64,000 nt of DNA from Hygrophila difformis (Eukaryota; Streptophyta; Magnoliopsida; Lamiales; Acanthaceae): positions 58,645,628 through 58,709,627 of the forward strand of contig JAOANR010000003.1 in assembly GCA_030278955.1 (NCBI GenBank), read 5' to 3'. Shown piece after piece: positions 45,804 to 56,671 of the stretch. Positions within the stretch are counted from its first letter, which is position 1; each line of letters starts with the position of its first letter. Under the pieces are notes generated by a model, which was given only the letters and a program-made list of their open reading frames with translations, ran no database searches and was not told the origin of the DNA. Position numbers and translations under genes: made by a program.

Positions 45804-46722
45804 TGTTGGGAACCAGTTTTGAGCAAATGTGTTCACAACCGATGTCTGAACTACTTTGTTGGACCAACCACGACAACAACAGATAAACTAAGTAAAGGAA
45901 GAAGAGCTAGCTAATATACTCATGAAGATCCTCCAACGGCTAGCTGATCTTCTGCCCGGATCTTGCACACGGAGTATGGAAACTACAATCTCTTAATTCG
46001 GGCAACTCTATTCTAAGGATCCGCGCATTTATGGAAAGGAGATCTTCTACCTTAGAATAGAGACAAGGTGATTCTCTTCAAATAGGGCGGCCAAGGGATG
46101 GATCTGTACGACGAGTGAATTGACTTACACCCTTGAGCAATCAAAAGCAACTGTGAAGAAAGAATCACATTCCTTCAGTGTTCGCGAGTTTATCATTTCG
46201 AAGGAAGAAATCTGATCAACACTTCATCGGGTGAATTGATCGACAGTGTTACCGTGAGCTTGATTGAAGTCGACGGATTCAATCAAGGCTTTCGAGGAGT
46301 CGTCAAACTCAAGAGCTTAATTGAAAGATTCAAGGAGGAGAGTCGCCAACAGGTTTCTACCAAGGACAAACTTGAAGGAGTGAGCCTTCAAGGAATTGAA
46401 GCAAGGTCGGGGAGATCTTCACTAAGACAGGGGGAGTGTCTTGGTTTGACAATTCAGTCCACTTGGTGATTGGAGTTGGGCGAAACAAATCACTATTGTT
46501 TAGATCAAGGATCAAGTCAAAACAATTAGTGAATCTCCTGGATTGGTATCCCCAAGATGTAGGCTTGTGCCGAACTGGGTCAACAAACCTTGAGTTCTTT
46601 ATTCTTACAGTTTATTTACTTTCCGCTGCTTAATTACTTAAACTGTTTAACGTGTCCACGAAAGGTGTTTGAACTAGTTTTCAGGACTACTTAATTGGTT
46701 ATCCACGCAATCGGACCTAACA
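45804..46722 (+). repeat. Copia-3 5' LTR
   Basis: TGTTGGGAACCAG…GACCTAACA. ORFs inside it are incidental. Confidence 0.95.
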
Positions 46723-46724
46723 AT

Positions 46725-46736
46725 TGGTATCAGAGC
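46725..46736 (+). other. Copia-3 primer-binding site
   Basis: TGGTATCAGAGC two bases after the LTR, matching initiator tRNA-Met. Confidence 0.9.
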
Positions 46737-46772
46737 CACACGCTGTGGAAAGTGAGATCCAGACAAAGAAGC

Positions 46773-49700
46773 ATGGAAAACCAAGGCGGATCTGTAACCA
46801 GACCTCCATTGCTCGATGGATCCAACTATGCATACTGGAAAGATCAAATGGAGGCTTTTCTCATTGCTCTGGATGAAGGGGCTTGGGATGCAGCAGAAAA
46901 CCAATACCATCCTCCAGTAAAAGAAGAAGACGGTGTAAAAACCATCAAACCAAGGAGTGAATGGACTGCTGCCGAGAAGCTTGCCGCTTCAAAGAACTCC
47001 AAAGCCCTGAATGCAATTCACAATGCTGTCACAAAGGATCAATACAGACTCATCGCTGGATGTAAGGTTGCATACGATGTCTGGACTACTTTAGCCAATA
47101 CCTACGAGGGTATGGCTCCGGTAAAGAAATCTAGAATCATTACTCTCGTTGCTCAATTTCATAAGATCTCTATGGATGATAATGAGTCAGTCGGCCAATA
47201 TATTGGTCGCATTCGTGATCTAACCAACCAAGCTCTTCAGCTTGGCAAAGTGTATTCTCAACAGGACATTGTAGGAAAAATCATTGGGACGCTTCCGGAA
47301 AGGTTCAATGCAAAAGTCGCCGCACTTGAACTATACAAAGACTTTGATAAATTGCAGGTTGATGAACTAATGGGAATCCTACAATCGTGGGAAATGGATC
47401 ACTGTCCCAGGACCAAAAGTAAACCAGTGGCATTCAAATCCGTGACCAAGGATGTGGATGACTCCTCCATGGAAGATCATGATGACTTTAGTGACGAAGA
47501 AGAATTGGCTATGCTGTCCAAAAGACTAAATCAGATCATCAAGAACCGAAGATCTAGATTCAACTCATCCATGAAGAAGGATGCCGGGACATCAAACTCA
47601 AAATCCACTCAGAAAGGCTCGAAGTCACTCGACAAAAATAAACCAAAATCTTCAAAGATTGAAGATGACAAGGAGATCATCTGCTTTGAATGTGGGGGAA
47701 GAGGCCATATGAAAAAAGACTGTGCCAATCTCAGACCAAAGGAGTCCAGCAAATCCTATCAAGTAACGTTCAGTGACTCTGAAGATGAGAAGGAGTCTAA
47801 TGAACATGGTGTAAACTATGGAGTAGCCTTCATCGGCACATGGGATTCAGATAGTGATGATGAACCCGAGGCAGGTATTGGTACCAACTCAGTCAATATG
47901 GTTTCCTCTAACATGGTTCGCTCTTTTGCTAGGGATCAAGATGAAAGCATCAGTAAACTTAATGATCTCTATGAAGAAACTTTCGAGAAACTGGAAATAT
48001 CCATTGCTGAATCAGTAGAATTACATGTTGAGAATGGAAGCCTAAAGGAACAACTCCAGAGTCTCACAAGCAGAAATCAGGAACTTGAAAAGGCGTCCAC
48101 AGAGCTGTCGGGACTGGTGAACGGACTACGTGAGAAAAATGCAGAGCTTCAGAAAGAAAACAAGGAACTGGAGGTTGAAAAAGTTGACTATAAACTATGG
48201 TACTACAGTATGCTTGGAAAGAAAGATGCTCTTCACACCGAACTCACCGAAGTTCAAGACAAACTTGCCAAGGCAGAAAGCACTCTAGCGGCACTAAACA
48301 AAGGAAAAGCCAAGTTAGATGATGTAATTGCTATGGGAAGGCCGAGCAACAACAAACAAGGCTTGGGATATCAAGCCTCAGCCTCAAGAGGAGAAAAGAA
48401 AAGCAAGTTTGTGTCTGGGGGAATGCTAAGTGAACACCGAACTATCAAGAAATCATTCCATCCTGAAGGAAGGAACAAATGGACAAGAAGACCACCACCT
48501 CCAATCCCACTCAGATGCGATTATTGCAAGCTTGAAGGCCACAAAACCAAGAACTGTGGGATCTTGGTAAGAGACCTACAAACAGGAAAACCTATCACCT
48601 GGCCAAGTGACAAAATCAAGATGAAGCTGATCTCCATCAAGTGCGAATGGGTTCCTAAAATTCAGAACAAATGTCAAGTTGCCTTTCTTTCACAAAAGAA
48701 GAATGTTGCGGACAAAGTATGGTACTTCGACAATGGATGTTCCAAACACATGATAGGAGAAAGGAGTCTGCTCAAACACTACAAAGAGATTGATGGAGGA
48801 TTTGTTGTATTTGGAGATGGAAAAAGGGGTGCCCTAGTTGGACAAGGCACCATTGAGAACAATGGCTCGAAGGAACTGTCTCCAGTTTTCCTTGTCGATG
48901 GACTCCAAGCTAACTTGATAAGCATCAGTCAGTTGTGTGATGAGGACCTTGTGGTGCAGTTTACCAAGAAAGATTGTCAAGTGCTCAATCAAGATCAAGA
49001 ATGCATCATGAGAGGTTTGCGCTCTAAAAATAATTGCTATCATCTTGTTCAAACTTGCAATTTTGGTGCAGCTACAGGAAAAGATCACATCACACTATGG
49101 CATGAAAAACTTGGAAATCTCAACTTCAAAGATCTTATCAAACTCAGCAGAACCGGGGCAGTCAAAGGTCTTCCTCAATTCAAAAAATCAAATGCAGTTC
49201 TCTGCAACGAATGTGCCAAAAACAAACAGCACAGGAGTTCACACAAATTGTCTGAACACCCTGGATCAACCAAGTGTCTTGACCTACTGCACATGGATCT
49301 TATAGGTCCAATGGAAGTTGAAAGTTTGGGAGGTAAAAAATATATTTTTGTATGTATTGATGATTACTCCAGGTACACGTGGATAGATTTTCTCAGGGAA
49401 AAAGGCGACACGTTCAAAGCTTTCGAGAAGCTGTGCAATCGACTCATGACCGAAAAGGACACCAAGGTGAAACGAATTCGAAGTGATCATGGACGAGAGT
49501 TCGAAAATCAATTCTTTGAGGAATACTGTGCAACACATGGAATTAAGCATGAATATTCGGCACCAAAAACACCTCAACAAAATGGAGTAGTCGAAAGAAG
49601 AAATCGAACTCTACAAGAAATGTCTAGGGTGATGCTCAATTCAAAGAAAGTGGCTGAATTCCTTTGGGCCGAAGCCGTTAACACAGCATGCTACACCATA

Positions 49701-51776
49701 AACCGAGTCTACTTAAGGCCAAACTCTCTTATGACTCCATATGAGATTTGGAACGGTAAAAAGACCTCAATTACTTATTTCCATATTTTTGGTAGCAAGT
49801 GTTTTGTTCTAATTGACAGGGAACATGTTGGGAAGTTTCAAGAAAAAAGTAATGAAGGAATATTTGTGGGATACTCTACCACAAGTCGTGCATACAGAGT
49901 ATATCTTCCTAAAACAAGGAAAGTACTGGAGTCCACAAATGTGACCATAGAAGATGTGACCAGCAAAGAGGTTGTTCCACCTCATGATGATGAAACTCCC
50001 AGTGGTCAGGATGATCAAAATAGTGCAGCTCTACCCACGTCTGATGACCAGTCCACCAAAAGAGTCCAAACGCCAACCATGGACACCTTGTCACGAGAAG
50101 CAGAACCTCAAAAGGATCTAAATGGACGCATTCACAAGCATCATGACCCTGAAGACATTATTGGTGATGTAAATGAAAGGAGAAAGACTCGAGGGAAAAA
50201 GATCGACTTTAAAGAGCTAGCTGGCTTGCACTGCTATACTTCAAAGATCGAACCCTCCAGAGTTGAAGAAGCTCTTCAAGATGAACACTGGATAAATGCC
50301 ATGCAGGATGAACTACTCCAGTTTGAAAGAAATGAAGTCTGGACCCTGGTTGAAAGACCTCAAGACATGAACATAATCGGAACCAAGTGGATCTTCCGCA
50401 ACAAAAGTGATGAAACAGGGAATATTACAAGGAACAAAGCTCGGTTAGTTGCTCAGGGTTACACCCAGGTTGAAGGTGTCGACTTCAGTGAAACATTTGC
50501 GCCTGTAGCAAGACTTGAAGCAGTCCGACTCCTACTGTCCATCGCATGCTCGCTAGGATTCAAGCTTTATCAAATGGATGTCAAAAGTGTCTTCCTAAAT
50601 GGTTGGCTTGATGAGGAAGTGTATGTAGAACAGCCTAGAGGGTGTGAAGACCCCCATCATCCTCAACATGTCTACAAGCTCAACAAGGCACTCTATGGAC
50701 TGAAACAAGCTCCTAGGGCTTGGTACGAAAGGCTTTCCAAGTACCTGCTTGAACATGGATTCGAAAGAGGAAGCTTGGACAAAACTCTCTTTATCAAAAG
50801 AGAAAACAAAGGAATTCTCATTGCTCAAGTCTACGTCGATGACATTGTCTTTGGATCAACACACCATGTGCTCAAAGACCAATTCATCGAAATAATGGGT
50901 AAGGAGTTCGAAATGAGCATGGTAGGGGAACTAACTTATTTCCTTGGCTTGCAGGTTGCTCAGAAGAAAGATGGAATATTTCTAAGCCAAACAAAATATG
51001 CCCGAAACATTGTTAAGAAGTTTGGCATGGAGTCCAGCAAACCCGTCCGAACGCCTATAGGGACGAATGATAAAATGAGCAAAGATCCCAGTGGTCAAAG
51101 TGTTGATCAGAAACTCTATCGAAGCATCATTGGAAGTCTTCTATACCTAGCTGCAAGTCGACCTGACATAAGCTATGCAGTAGGAGTTTGTGCTCGCTAC
51201 CAAGCCGATCCCAAGGAATCACACCTGAAAGCTGCCAAACGAGTGATTAAATATGTTTCAGGGACTAGTGATCTTGGCATATGGTATTCTAAAGAATCTA
51301 ATCTTTCACTACTTGGTTATAGTGATGCAGATTGGGCAGGTGATGCAGATGATCGAAAAAGCACAACCGGAGGATGCTTTTACATTGGAACTAACTTAGT
51401 TAGTTGGTATAGCAAGAAGCAAAGTTCCATCTCCCTCTCAACTGCCGAAGCTGAATACAATGCAGCTGGAAGTTGTTGTGCACAATTGCTATGGATGAAG
51501 CAAATGATGCTAGATTATGGGATTGATCAAGAAGTCCTCACTATACTATGTGACAACATGAGTGCGATCAACATCTCAAAGAATCCAGTCCAACATGGGA
51601 GGACGAAGCACATTGAACTCCGACACCACTTCATAAGGGATCTTGTCGAAGAAGGCATAGTGTCCATACAACATGTCGGGACTACTGAGCAACATGCGGA
51701 TATTTTCACTAAGGCTCTTGATCGTGAGAGATTCGAAAAATTAAGAAGAGATCTCGGCCTATGCACGATCACATAA
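46773..51776 (+). CDS. Copia-3 gag-pol polyprotein (Sirevirus-type)
   Basis: 1667 codons from the ATG at 46773 ([14 protein letters not shown]). Gag domain; first zinc knuckle [14 protein letters not shown] (about aa 304); an acidic segment and a long coiled coil (about 390-530, heptads with ELEKASTEL and [13 protein letters not shown]), as in Sirevirus gag; a second Cys/His cluster [14 protein letters not shown] (about 582); protease [11 protein letters not shown] (about 650); integrase ([10 protein letters not shown] to [11 protein letters not shown], about 775-940); reverse transcriptase with YVDDIVF (about 1354); RNase H with DADWAGD (about 1519). The frame is open throughout. Oddities: the protease active site reads DNG where the family has DSG or DTG, and the RT has DVKSVFLNG for the usual DVKSAFLNG. 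Confidence 0.94.
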   Translation: MENQGGSVTRPPLLDGSNYAYWKDQMEAFLIALDEGAWDAAENQYHPPVKEEDGVKTIKPRSEWTAAEKLAASKNSKALNAIHNAVTKDQYRLIAGCKVAYDVWTTLANTYEGMAPVKKSRIITLVAQFHKISMDDNESVGQYIGRIRDLTNQALQLGKVYSQQDIVGKIIGTLPERFNAKVAALELYKDFDKLQVDELMGILQSWEMDHCPRTKSKPVAFKSVTKDVDDSSMEDHDDFSDEEELAMLSKRLNQIIKNRRSRFNSSMKKDAGTSNSKSTQKGSKSLDKNKPKSSKIEDDKEIICFECGGRGHMKKDCANLRPKESSKSYQVTFSDSEDEKESNEHGVNYGVAFIGTWDSDSDDEPEAGIGTNSVNMVSSNMVRSFARDQDESISKLNDLYEETFEKLEISIAESVELHVENGSLKEQLQSLTSRNQELEKASTELSGLVNGLREKNAELQKENKELEVEKVDYKLWYYSMLGKKDALHTELTEVQDKLAKAESTLAALNKGKAKLDDVIAMGRPSNNKQGLGYQASASRGEKKSKFVSGGMLSEHRTIKKSFHPEGRNKWTRRPPPPIPLRCDYCKLEGHKTKNCGILVRDLQTGKPITWPSDKIKMKLISIKCEWVPKIQNKCQVAFLSQKKNVADKVWYFDNGCSKHMIGERSLLKHYKEIDGGFVVFGDGKRGALVGQGTIENNGSKELSPVFLVDGLQANLISISQLCDEDLVVQFTKKDCQVLNQDQECIMRGLRSKNNCYHLVQTCNFGAATGKDHITLWHEKLGNLNFKDLIKLSRTGAVKGLPQFKKSNAVLCNECAKNKQHRSSHKLSEHPGSTKCLDLLHMDLIGPMEVESLGGKKYIFVCIDDYSRYTWIDFLREKGDTFKAFEKLCNRLMTEKDTKVKRIRSDHGREFENQFFEEYCATHGIKHEYSAPKTPQQNGVVERRNRTLQEMSRVMLNSKKVAEFLWAEAVNTACYTINRVYLRPNSLMTPYEIWNGKKTSITYFHIFGSKCFVLIDREHVGKFQEKSNEGIFVGYSTTSRAYRVYLPKTRKVLESTNVTIEDVTSKEVVPPHDDETPSGQDDQNSAALPTSDDQSTKRVQTPTMDTLSREAEPQKDLNGRIHKHHDPEDIIGDVNERRKTRGKKIDFKELAGLHCYTSKIEPSRVEEALQDEHWINAMQDELLQFERNEVWTLVERPQDMNIIGTKWIFRNKSDETGNITRNKARLVAQGYTQVEGVDFSETFAPVARLEAVRLLLSIACSLGFKLYQMDVKSVFLNGWLDEEVYVEQPRGCEDPHHPQHVYKLNKALYGLKQAPRAWYERLSKYLLEHGFERGSLDKTLFIKRENKGILIAQVYVDDIVFGSTHHVLKDQFIEIMGKEFEMSMVGELTYFLGLQVAQKKDGIFLSQTKYARNIVKKFGMESSKPVRTPIGTNDKMSKDPSGQSVDQKLYRSIIGSLLYLAASRPDISYAVGVCARYQADPKESHLKAAKRVIKYVSGTSDLGIWYSKESNLSLLGYSDADWAGDADDRKSTTGGCFYIGTNLVSWYSKKQSSISLSTAEAEYNAAGSCCAQLLWMKQMMLDYGIDQEVLTILCDNMSAINISKNPVQHGRTKHIELRHHFIRDLVEEGIVSIQHVGTTEQHADIFTKALDRERFEKLRRDLGLCTIT

Positions 51777-52239
51777 CTCCCGAAAATTGTGGAATAAGTT
51801 TTTAATTTGTAATTTCCATATTTTGTGTAATTTTATATTTTATTACCTCAATAATGTTTTCTAACTATCTTGTTAAGAATATTCCACAGGATCTCCTTAC
51901 TTGAGAAGTTAATCTCCTCCATTTAAATTCAAACAAGGAAAGAATCAATTCACTTGATTTGACATCTCATCATGGCACGTCTGACGTACAGCCGGCGGGA
52001 ACGGTTGATAGCCACCAAAAATTCAAATTTGTGATCATGACCATGTTTGGGAACCGTGATTCACCTTCCATATTCAAATTAAGGGAAGTTTCCTCATAAC
52101 CGCTATCTCACATCCTTATTTGATCGGATTCTCCTACCTCACATACTTACTCTTCTCTCAAAGAAATCTCTCGGCTTTTTCTCTTCCAAACACACATCCA
52201 CTCTCACTTGTTCTTGCCAAAAGTTTCTTTTCAGCTACA
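51777..52239 (+). other. Copia-3 spacer between pol and the env-like frame
   Basis: Non-coding stretch of about 460 bases after the pol stop. It may hold splice or internal-promoter signals for the downstream frame, but I see no decisive motif. Confidence 0.5.
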
Positions 52240-54108
52240 ATGGTGAAGACACGAGGAAGCCAATGCTCCAAATCGCAAGACCCGATTCCTGCCTCAACTG
52301 CTGGAAGCAAGAAAGGTGTCTCTCCAGGAGAATCCAGCGCCAAAGGGAGGGCAAAGGCAGTACAACAAGCTATTATCGAACAGACTATTTCGGAGACTCC
52401 ATCCATCGTCCCTGTTCCTTTTCCGTCGTCCTCTCCTTCTACTGTCGGAGGACAAGGCACTACCTCTGTTGGTGTCCTCGACCCACTGGACATAAGGGCT
52501 GAAGTTGCTGGAGCCACTACCACAAAGCCAAAAGGAGACGTGCCACAGAAATCAAAAACCAAGACTGTCTCCTCAAAACCACGAGAGAAAGCCGTTGCAA
52601 GGAAGAATGCATCCATCAGCGAACGAGTTGAGGCAGACCTTGCCCAAGCGCTCAAGCCTATTGAAGCTATTCTCGCTGACCTACCTGCAATGGGTTCCGG
52701 CAAAGATGCTGAAGGAATCATGACCACTAAAGTTGCTGATCCTGCTCCGACGAATGCACCCAAGGTGTCCACTGAAAGTTCAAAGAAGAAAACTCCTGCA
52801 AAGAAGGCTGTACCAGGGCCAAGTGTTCCGACCAACCCAGCACCAATCACCACTGTTGAAGCAACCCCTGAAGAACCCCTGCAGATCACTACCACAGTGA
52901 CCCAAATAGGTCCACCAAAGGAGTCCGAACCTGTCAATGAACCACTTAACGAGGAAGAACTGGACTCAGACTATATTCAAGAGGAGGCTGATGAAAGCTC
53001 TGGAGATGAATCAATGATTGACATCAGCGATGACGAAAGAGATTGTGCTATGAACGAAATCACCGAAGAAATTGCTTGGACTGCCAGTCAGAAACGAAAA
53101 CATGCGCTGAGGAAGGAACCAGAGCAAGTTGCAGTGATCAAAGAACCAGTTGTTCACACTGAAGTTGTTCACACTGAGGATGAACAGGAGGAAGAAGAAG
53201 AAGATGAGAGTTCATCTGAAGATGACCAGAACAATGAGTCCGGAGGAGACTCTGTACACCCTCAAATCGATGCCCAGGAACCACTTGAGGGGGAGAATCC
53301 CACTGACAACCAGTCCGAAGAGTTGGTATCTCAAGACACTCAAAGTGGAGAGGAAGAGTCCGATGAAGAGAATTCTGAAGAAAGAGTCGAGGTCAATGTT
53401 GAACAAGTCGCTGTGCACGAAGCAGTAACCCAGCCAGAAGCACGAGAGCCTACGTCACCAAGGAGTTCACCCAAGGAGTCTGAACCCAAAAAGCGGACTC
53501 GTTTTGAACCTGAAGCCTCTGCCAAAGCCTCTGGATCCAAGAAAAGGAAGATTGCTGAATCCTCATCCGAGGACCATGAGCCTGAGATCATTGATGCCGG
53601 GAATGCCATTTCCATTGACTTCTATTATGAAGTGTCCAAGCACTACTTCTCAACTGTCTTGGAGAAAATGAAAGTCCATCCTGAGATTCGCTTTGCTGCG
53701 GAACGATATGAGGAGATGGGGTGGCACAAGTACCTGGAGGAGAGGTCCCTTTTGTTTTGGGGAACGGAGATCAAGCAGTACAAGGGACAGCTAGTTAGGC
53801 ATTTTTATGCAAACCTGATCTTTGAAGTCCTCAATACCAAGAGCCCCTGGCTCGAACTTGGTTATGCCCATGGAGAGCTGTTTGAACTCAAAGCCAGGGC
53901 CTTGAATCGCTTTCTCCAGGTACCCCGCACTTCTCTGAAATCTGTTTACTCTCGAGGTGCAAAATTCCCTATGAACACTATTGCTGAAACATTCTCTGGA
54001 GTGGAAGGGAAAAGATTTCAGGGAAAAGGATTGAGTGCAGGAGTTCTGATAATGGCCAAAATTGACCATTATTTTCAATCTATTTCCGTGTCTAATACGG
54101 ACATTTGA
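52240..54108 (+). pseudogene. Copia-3 env-like ORF, 5' part, truncated
   Basis: Starts at the ATG at 52240 (MVKTRGSQ, a start common to Sirevirus downstream ORFs). A low-complexity Ser/Thr/Pro/Lys region and a Glu/Asp/Ser-rich acidic region (about aa 230-430) are followed by a more conserved domain (from about aa 460, ISIDFYYEVSKHYFS) of the kind annotated as putative plant transposon or retroelement protein. No signal peptide or clear membrane span is seen, so 'env-like' is by position only. A TGA at 54106-54108 ends it, and a 5.4-kb insertion starts ten bases later; the same frame resumes at 59499. Confidence 0.8.
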
Positions 54109-55084
54109 TCGCATTCCGGTCTTATTTAAATAAGAAAGCAGTTGAATTTGACAAATATATGCAAGTTTGTATAAATAATAAGCTGTTATTGAAAAACACA
54201 AAAATATTGTTATTTTTATTAAATTTGTATTAAAAAACCCAAAAACATGATAAAAATATTCAAAATCCTACATTTGATAAATTTGGTTTGGTGGTATCTG
54301 TTCGGTGAAACATGGGTCTATTAAATAGAACACAAGCCAAATAATCAATTGGAAGAAATATCTATATCTATTTATGCATATATAGTATTTATTTTGTCTA
54401 TATTTATATATACAATAAAAAAAAAAAGAGAAGAAACGAAACAGAAAAAGAAACGAAAATGAAGCAAAAATGAAAACAAGTGTAGTTTATACAGGTGGGG
54501 CCCACACTACATCACTCCCAAATTGCATTTTTGCAATTGAATGGAAACAGGAGCAGCATCGATTCCGGCCACTCATCTTCAACTTTCACTCCGGCGAAAC
54601 AACAACCGCGGCCTCTCCTCAATTCCGCTGCTCCGATCATCTTCCCAACTCCATCACTCCGGTCATCGTCTTCATCCGTGTCAACAGCTCCGGCGAGACC
54701 CGAAATGGTGAAAACCCACAAATTATTTTCCTCTTCCGGCGAGAATCATCACCTTCTCCGATTGCTACCTCAAATCCGGCGAAGCAGCGGCCATGGCAGT
54801 CCACTCCTTCGTCATCTTCCGGCACTCCAGTATCACCACCACCACCTTAAGGAAACTCCCGTCACCGCCGCTGTTCATTATTGGAAGCTCCGGCGAGTCC
54901 CGAAAGTCGCAACTACAACAAAGAACAAAACTCCGATGTGCCGCCGCAAGCTTCCTTCTCCGGCTAATCACCATTCCGCCTCTGTTGCTGACATCCACAT
55001 ACATCTCCAACCATTACTCAACTCCGGCAGCAATTCTCCGAGGACGACGCTATCCTCCATCCCACACCACGAAGCCATCCTCCA

Positions 55085-55255
55085 ACACTACGACGCTAGC
55101 CTCCGGAAGTATAGCGTCGTCCGGCCGAGTGTAGCGTCGTCCACCCCAGCCAGCCCCTTCCCCAACTACGGCGCCAACCCCCATCAAGAGCCTCACGTGT
55201 AGCGTCGTAATGAGTTTGTAGCGCCGTCCTTTGCTTCAGCGTCGTCCTTTTTATC
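55085..55255. repeat. Cluster of TAGCGTCGTA cores upstream of a TATA box
   Basis: About seven TACGACGCTA/TAGCGTCG(T/C) or GGCGCC variants in 170 bases, about 190 bases before CTATAAATAG. The architecture matches that of the minus-strand element at 27.3-27.7 kb. Confidence 0.75.
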
Positions 55256-55433
55256 CTGCGTGTACGCCCTCCCCCCAATTCAAATTGGAGAATTTTTCCC
55301 ATGTGCACAATTGCATAGGAAGGCCCTGGACCTGAGGTCCCTAAGTGCTAATACTTTTGTCTTCTCCTCCTGGACCACGAAGACCCGTCCCTCGCTGCGA
55401 AAATTTCGAGCTGGCCCAAGGCCCATTGGACTT

Positions 55434-55455
55434 AGGGTTTAGCGGCTATAAATAG
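55434..55455 (+). promoter_or_regulatory. Putative promoter of the inserted element
   Basis: TTAGGGTTT then GCGGCTATAAATAG, a strong TATA-box context typical of plant LTR promoters. It would drive rightward transcription through the palindromic array. Confidence 0.5.
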
Positions 55456-56105
55456 CTGATTTGACCTCAAACAGTAAAGGAGACATCAGTCAAAAAAATT
55501 ATTTGCTGTTCTTGGGGACAACTTGGTGTTTCCTGGTTTAGTTTAGGGTAGTTAGATATTTTAATTTTACGCAATGTAGAACTAGTTTAGTTTATTTTTA
55601 GTGTCTAGCATGTTAATATCGCCTCATTTTCTGTAGTTAGCCATGTCTATAATTTTTACAGCTTTTAGTTTGTATTTTTTTTGGTTTCAAACACTCAACT
55701 AATGGGTCTATTTGAACCATTTTTATTATCTTCAATGATATGCAAGAAAAATGCTCCAAAAAATCTGTTATGGAACTCATTCCATGGGTTGTTTACTGTC
55801 TCATTTTCATTTTGGTCATTTGACCCATTTTTTTGAGTTTTAGTAAGGTTTTATTGCTTTCCTTGTTTAATAAATGCTCAAATACTTGACATTCATCCAT
55901 TTGATGATTTATTAGTTTAGGTCTTGTTTATATTTTCATTTCCAGTTTGGTTTTAGTTTATTGTTAGTTGAGTAGTTATTTTTATTTTATTTTTGATGTT
56001 GTCCTTAACTTTATTTTCTTTTTTTTTTTTTAGGATTAGTATAATAGATCTAAAAGTGGATGATATTTTTGTGTTTGTGCATGTTCAAAAACTTGAAAAT
56101 AGGGT

Positions 56106-56182
56106 TTTGCAATCGCATAGATTGCATTACCCGACCAACAATTTTAGGGTTTGCAATCGCATAGATTGCATCACCCGAACAA
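56106..56182. repeat. Two-copy repeat with inner dyad
   Basis: TTTGCAATCGCATAGATTGC followed by A-T-(T/C)-A-CCCGA occurs twice (from about 56104 and 56150), about 46 bases apart. Each core GCAATCGCATAGATTGC is itself an interrupted palindrome. Confidence 0.85.
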
Positions 56183-56199
56183 CAACATTCTGGGCTAGC

Positions 56200-56671
56200 T
56201 ACGACGCTAACCGCCCTACGGCGCTATCCTTGGATAGCGTCGTAGGTGAGGTTTAGCGCCGTAGTTATCCAGACTTAAACAAAAATTTGCCTTACGGCGC
56301 TAGACCAACGACGCTAACCTCGGATAGCGTCGTAATTTTTGTTCAGCGTCGTAGGACCCCAAAATACTTCATTTCTCATAAAAACCCACCTACGGCGCTA
56401 TCCTCACGACGCTATCCTAGGATAGCGTCGTCATTTAATGTCTAGCGCCGTAGCATCTCTCCTTTTTCCAAAAACTTCTTTCTTCCCCAATTTCTCAAAC
56501 CACCTACGACGCTACACCTACGACGCTATCCTAGTATAGCGCCGTAAATTAGCGTATAGCGTCGTACACACCCCTTTAACCCCAAAATTTCACCTCTTTC
56601 ACCAATCCACTACGGCGCTATACCTACGACGCTATCCTAGGATGGCGTCGTAAAATCCGCCTAGCGCCGTA
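56200..56671. repeat. Tandem array of five nested-dyad (hairpin) modules
   Basis: Modules at 56200-56263, 56293-56353, 56391-56452, 56505-56566 and 56611-56671, start-to-start 93, 98, 114 and 106 bases. Each has an outer pair TACGRCGCTA / TAGCGYCGTA and an inner pair such as ACGACGCTATCCT / AGGATAGCGTCGT; in module 3 the inner pair is a perfect 26-base palindrome. Spacers of 30-50 bases are pyrimidine- or A-rich and not conserved. The symmetry, not the spacer, is conserved. Confidence 0.92.

Noticed and set aside
46236..46633. ORFs repeated at 60868-61264
   Set aside because: Identical because they lie in the two LTRs of Copia-3; not genes.
52240..54108. Calling the Copia-3 downstream frame a true envelope glycoprotein
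   Set aside because: No signal peptide, transmembrane segment or furin-like site is visible; 'env-like' rests only on position in Sireviruses.
54470..55308. Several overlapping Ser/Pro/Thr-rich ORFs on both strands
   Set aside because: Compositional openness of a CTCCGGCG-rich stretch; different frames are equally open and none has a domain.
56200..56671. CRISPR-like array
   Set aside because: Repeats are nested inverted pairs in an eukaryotic retroelement context, with unequal spacers and no cas genes.
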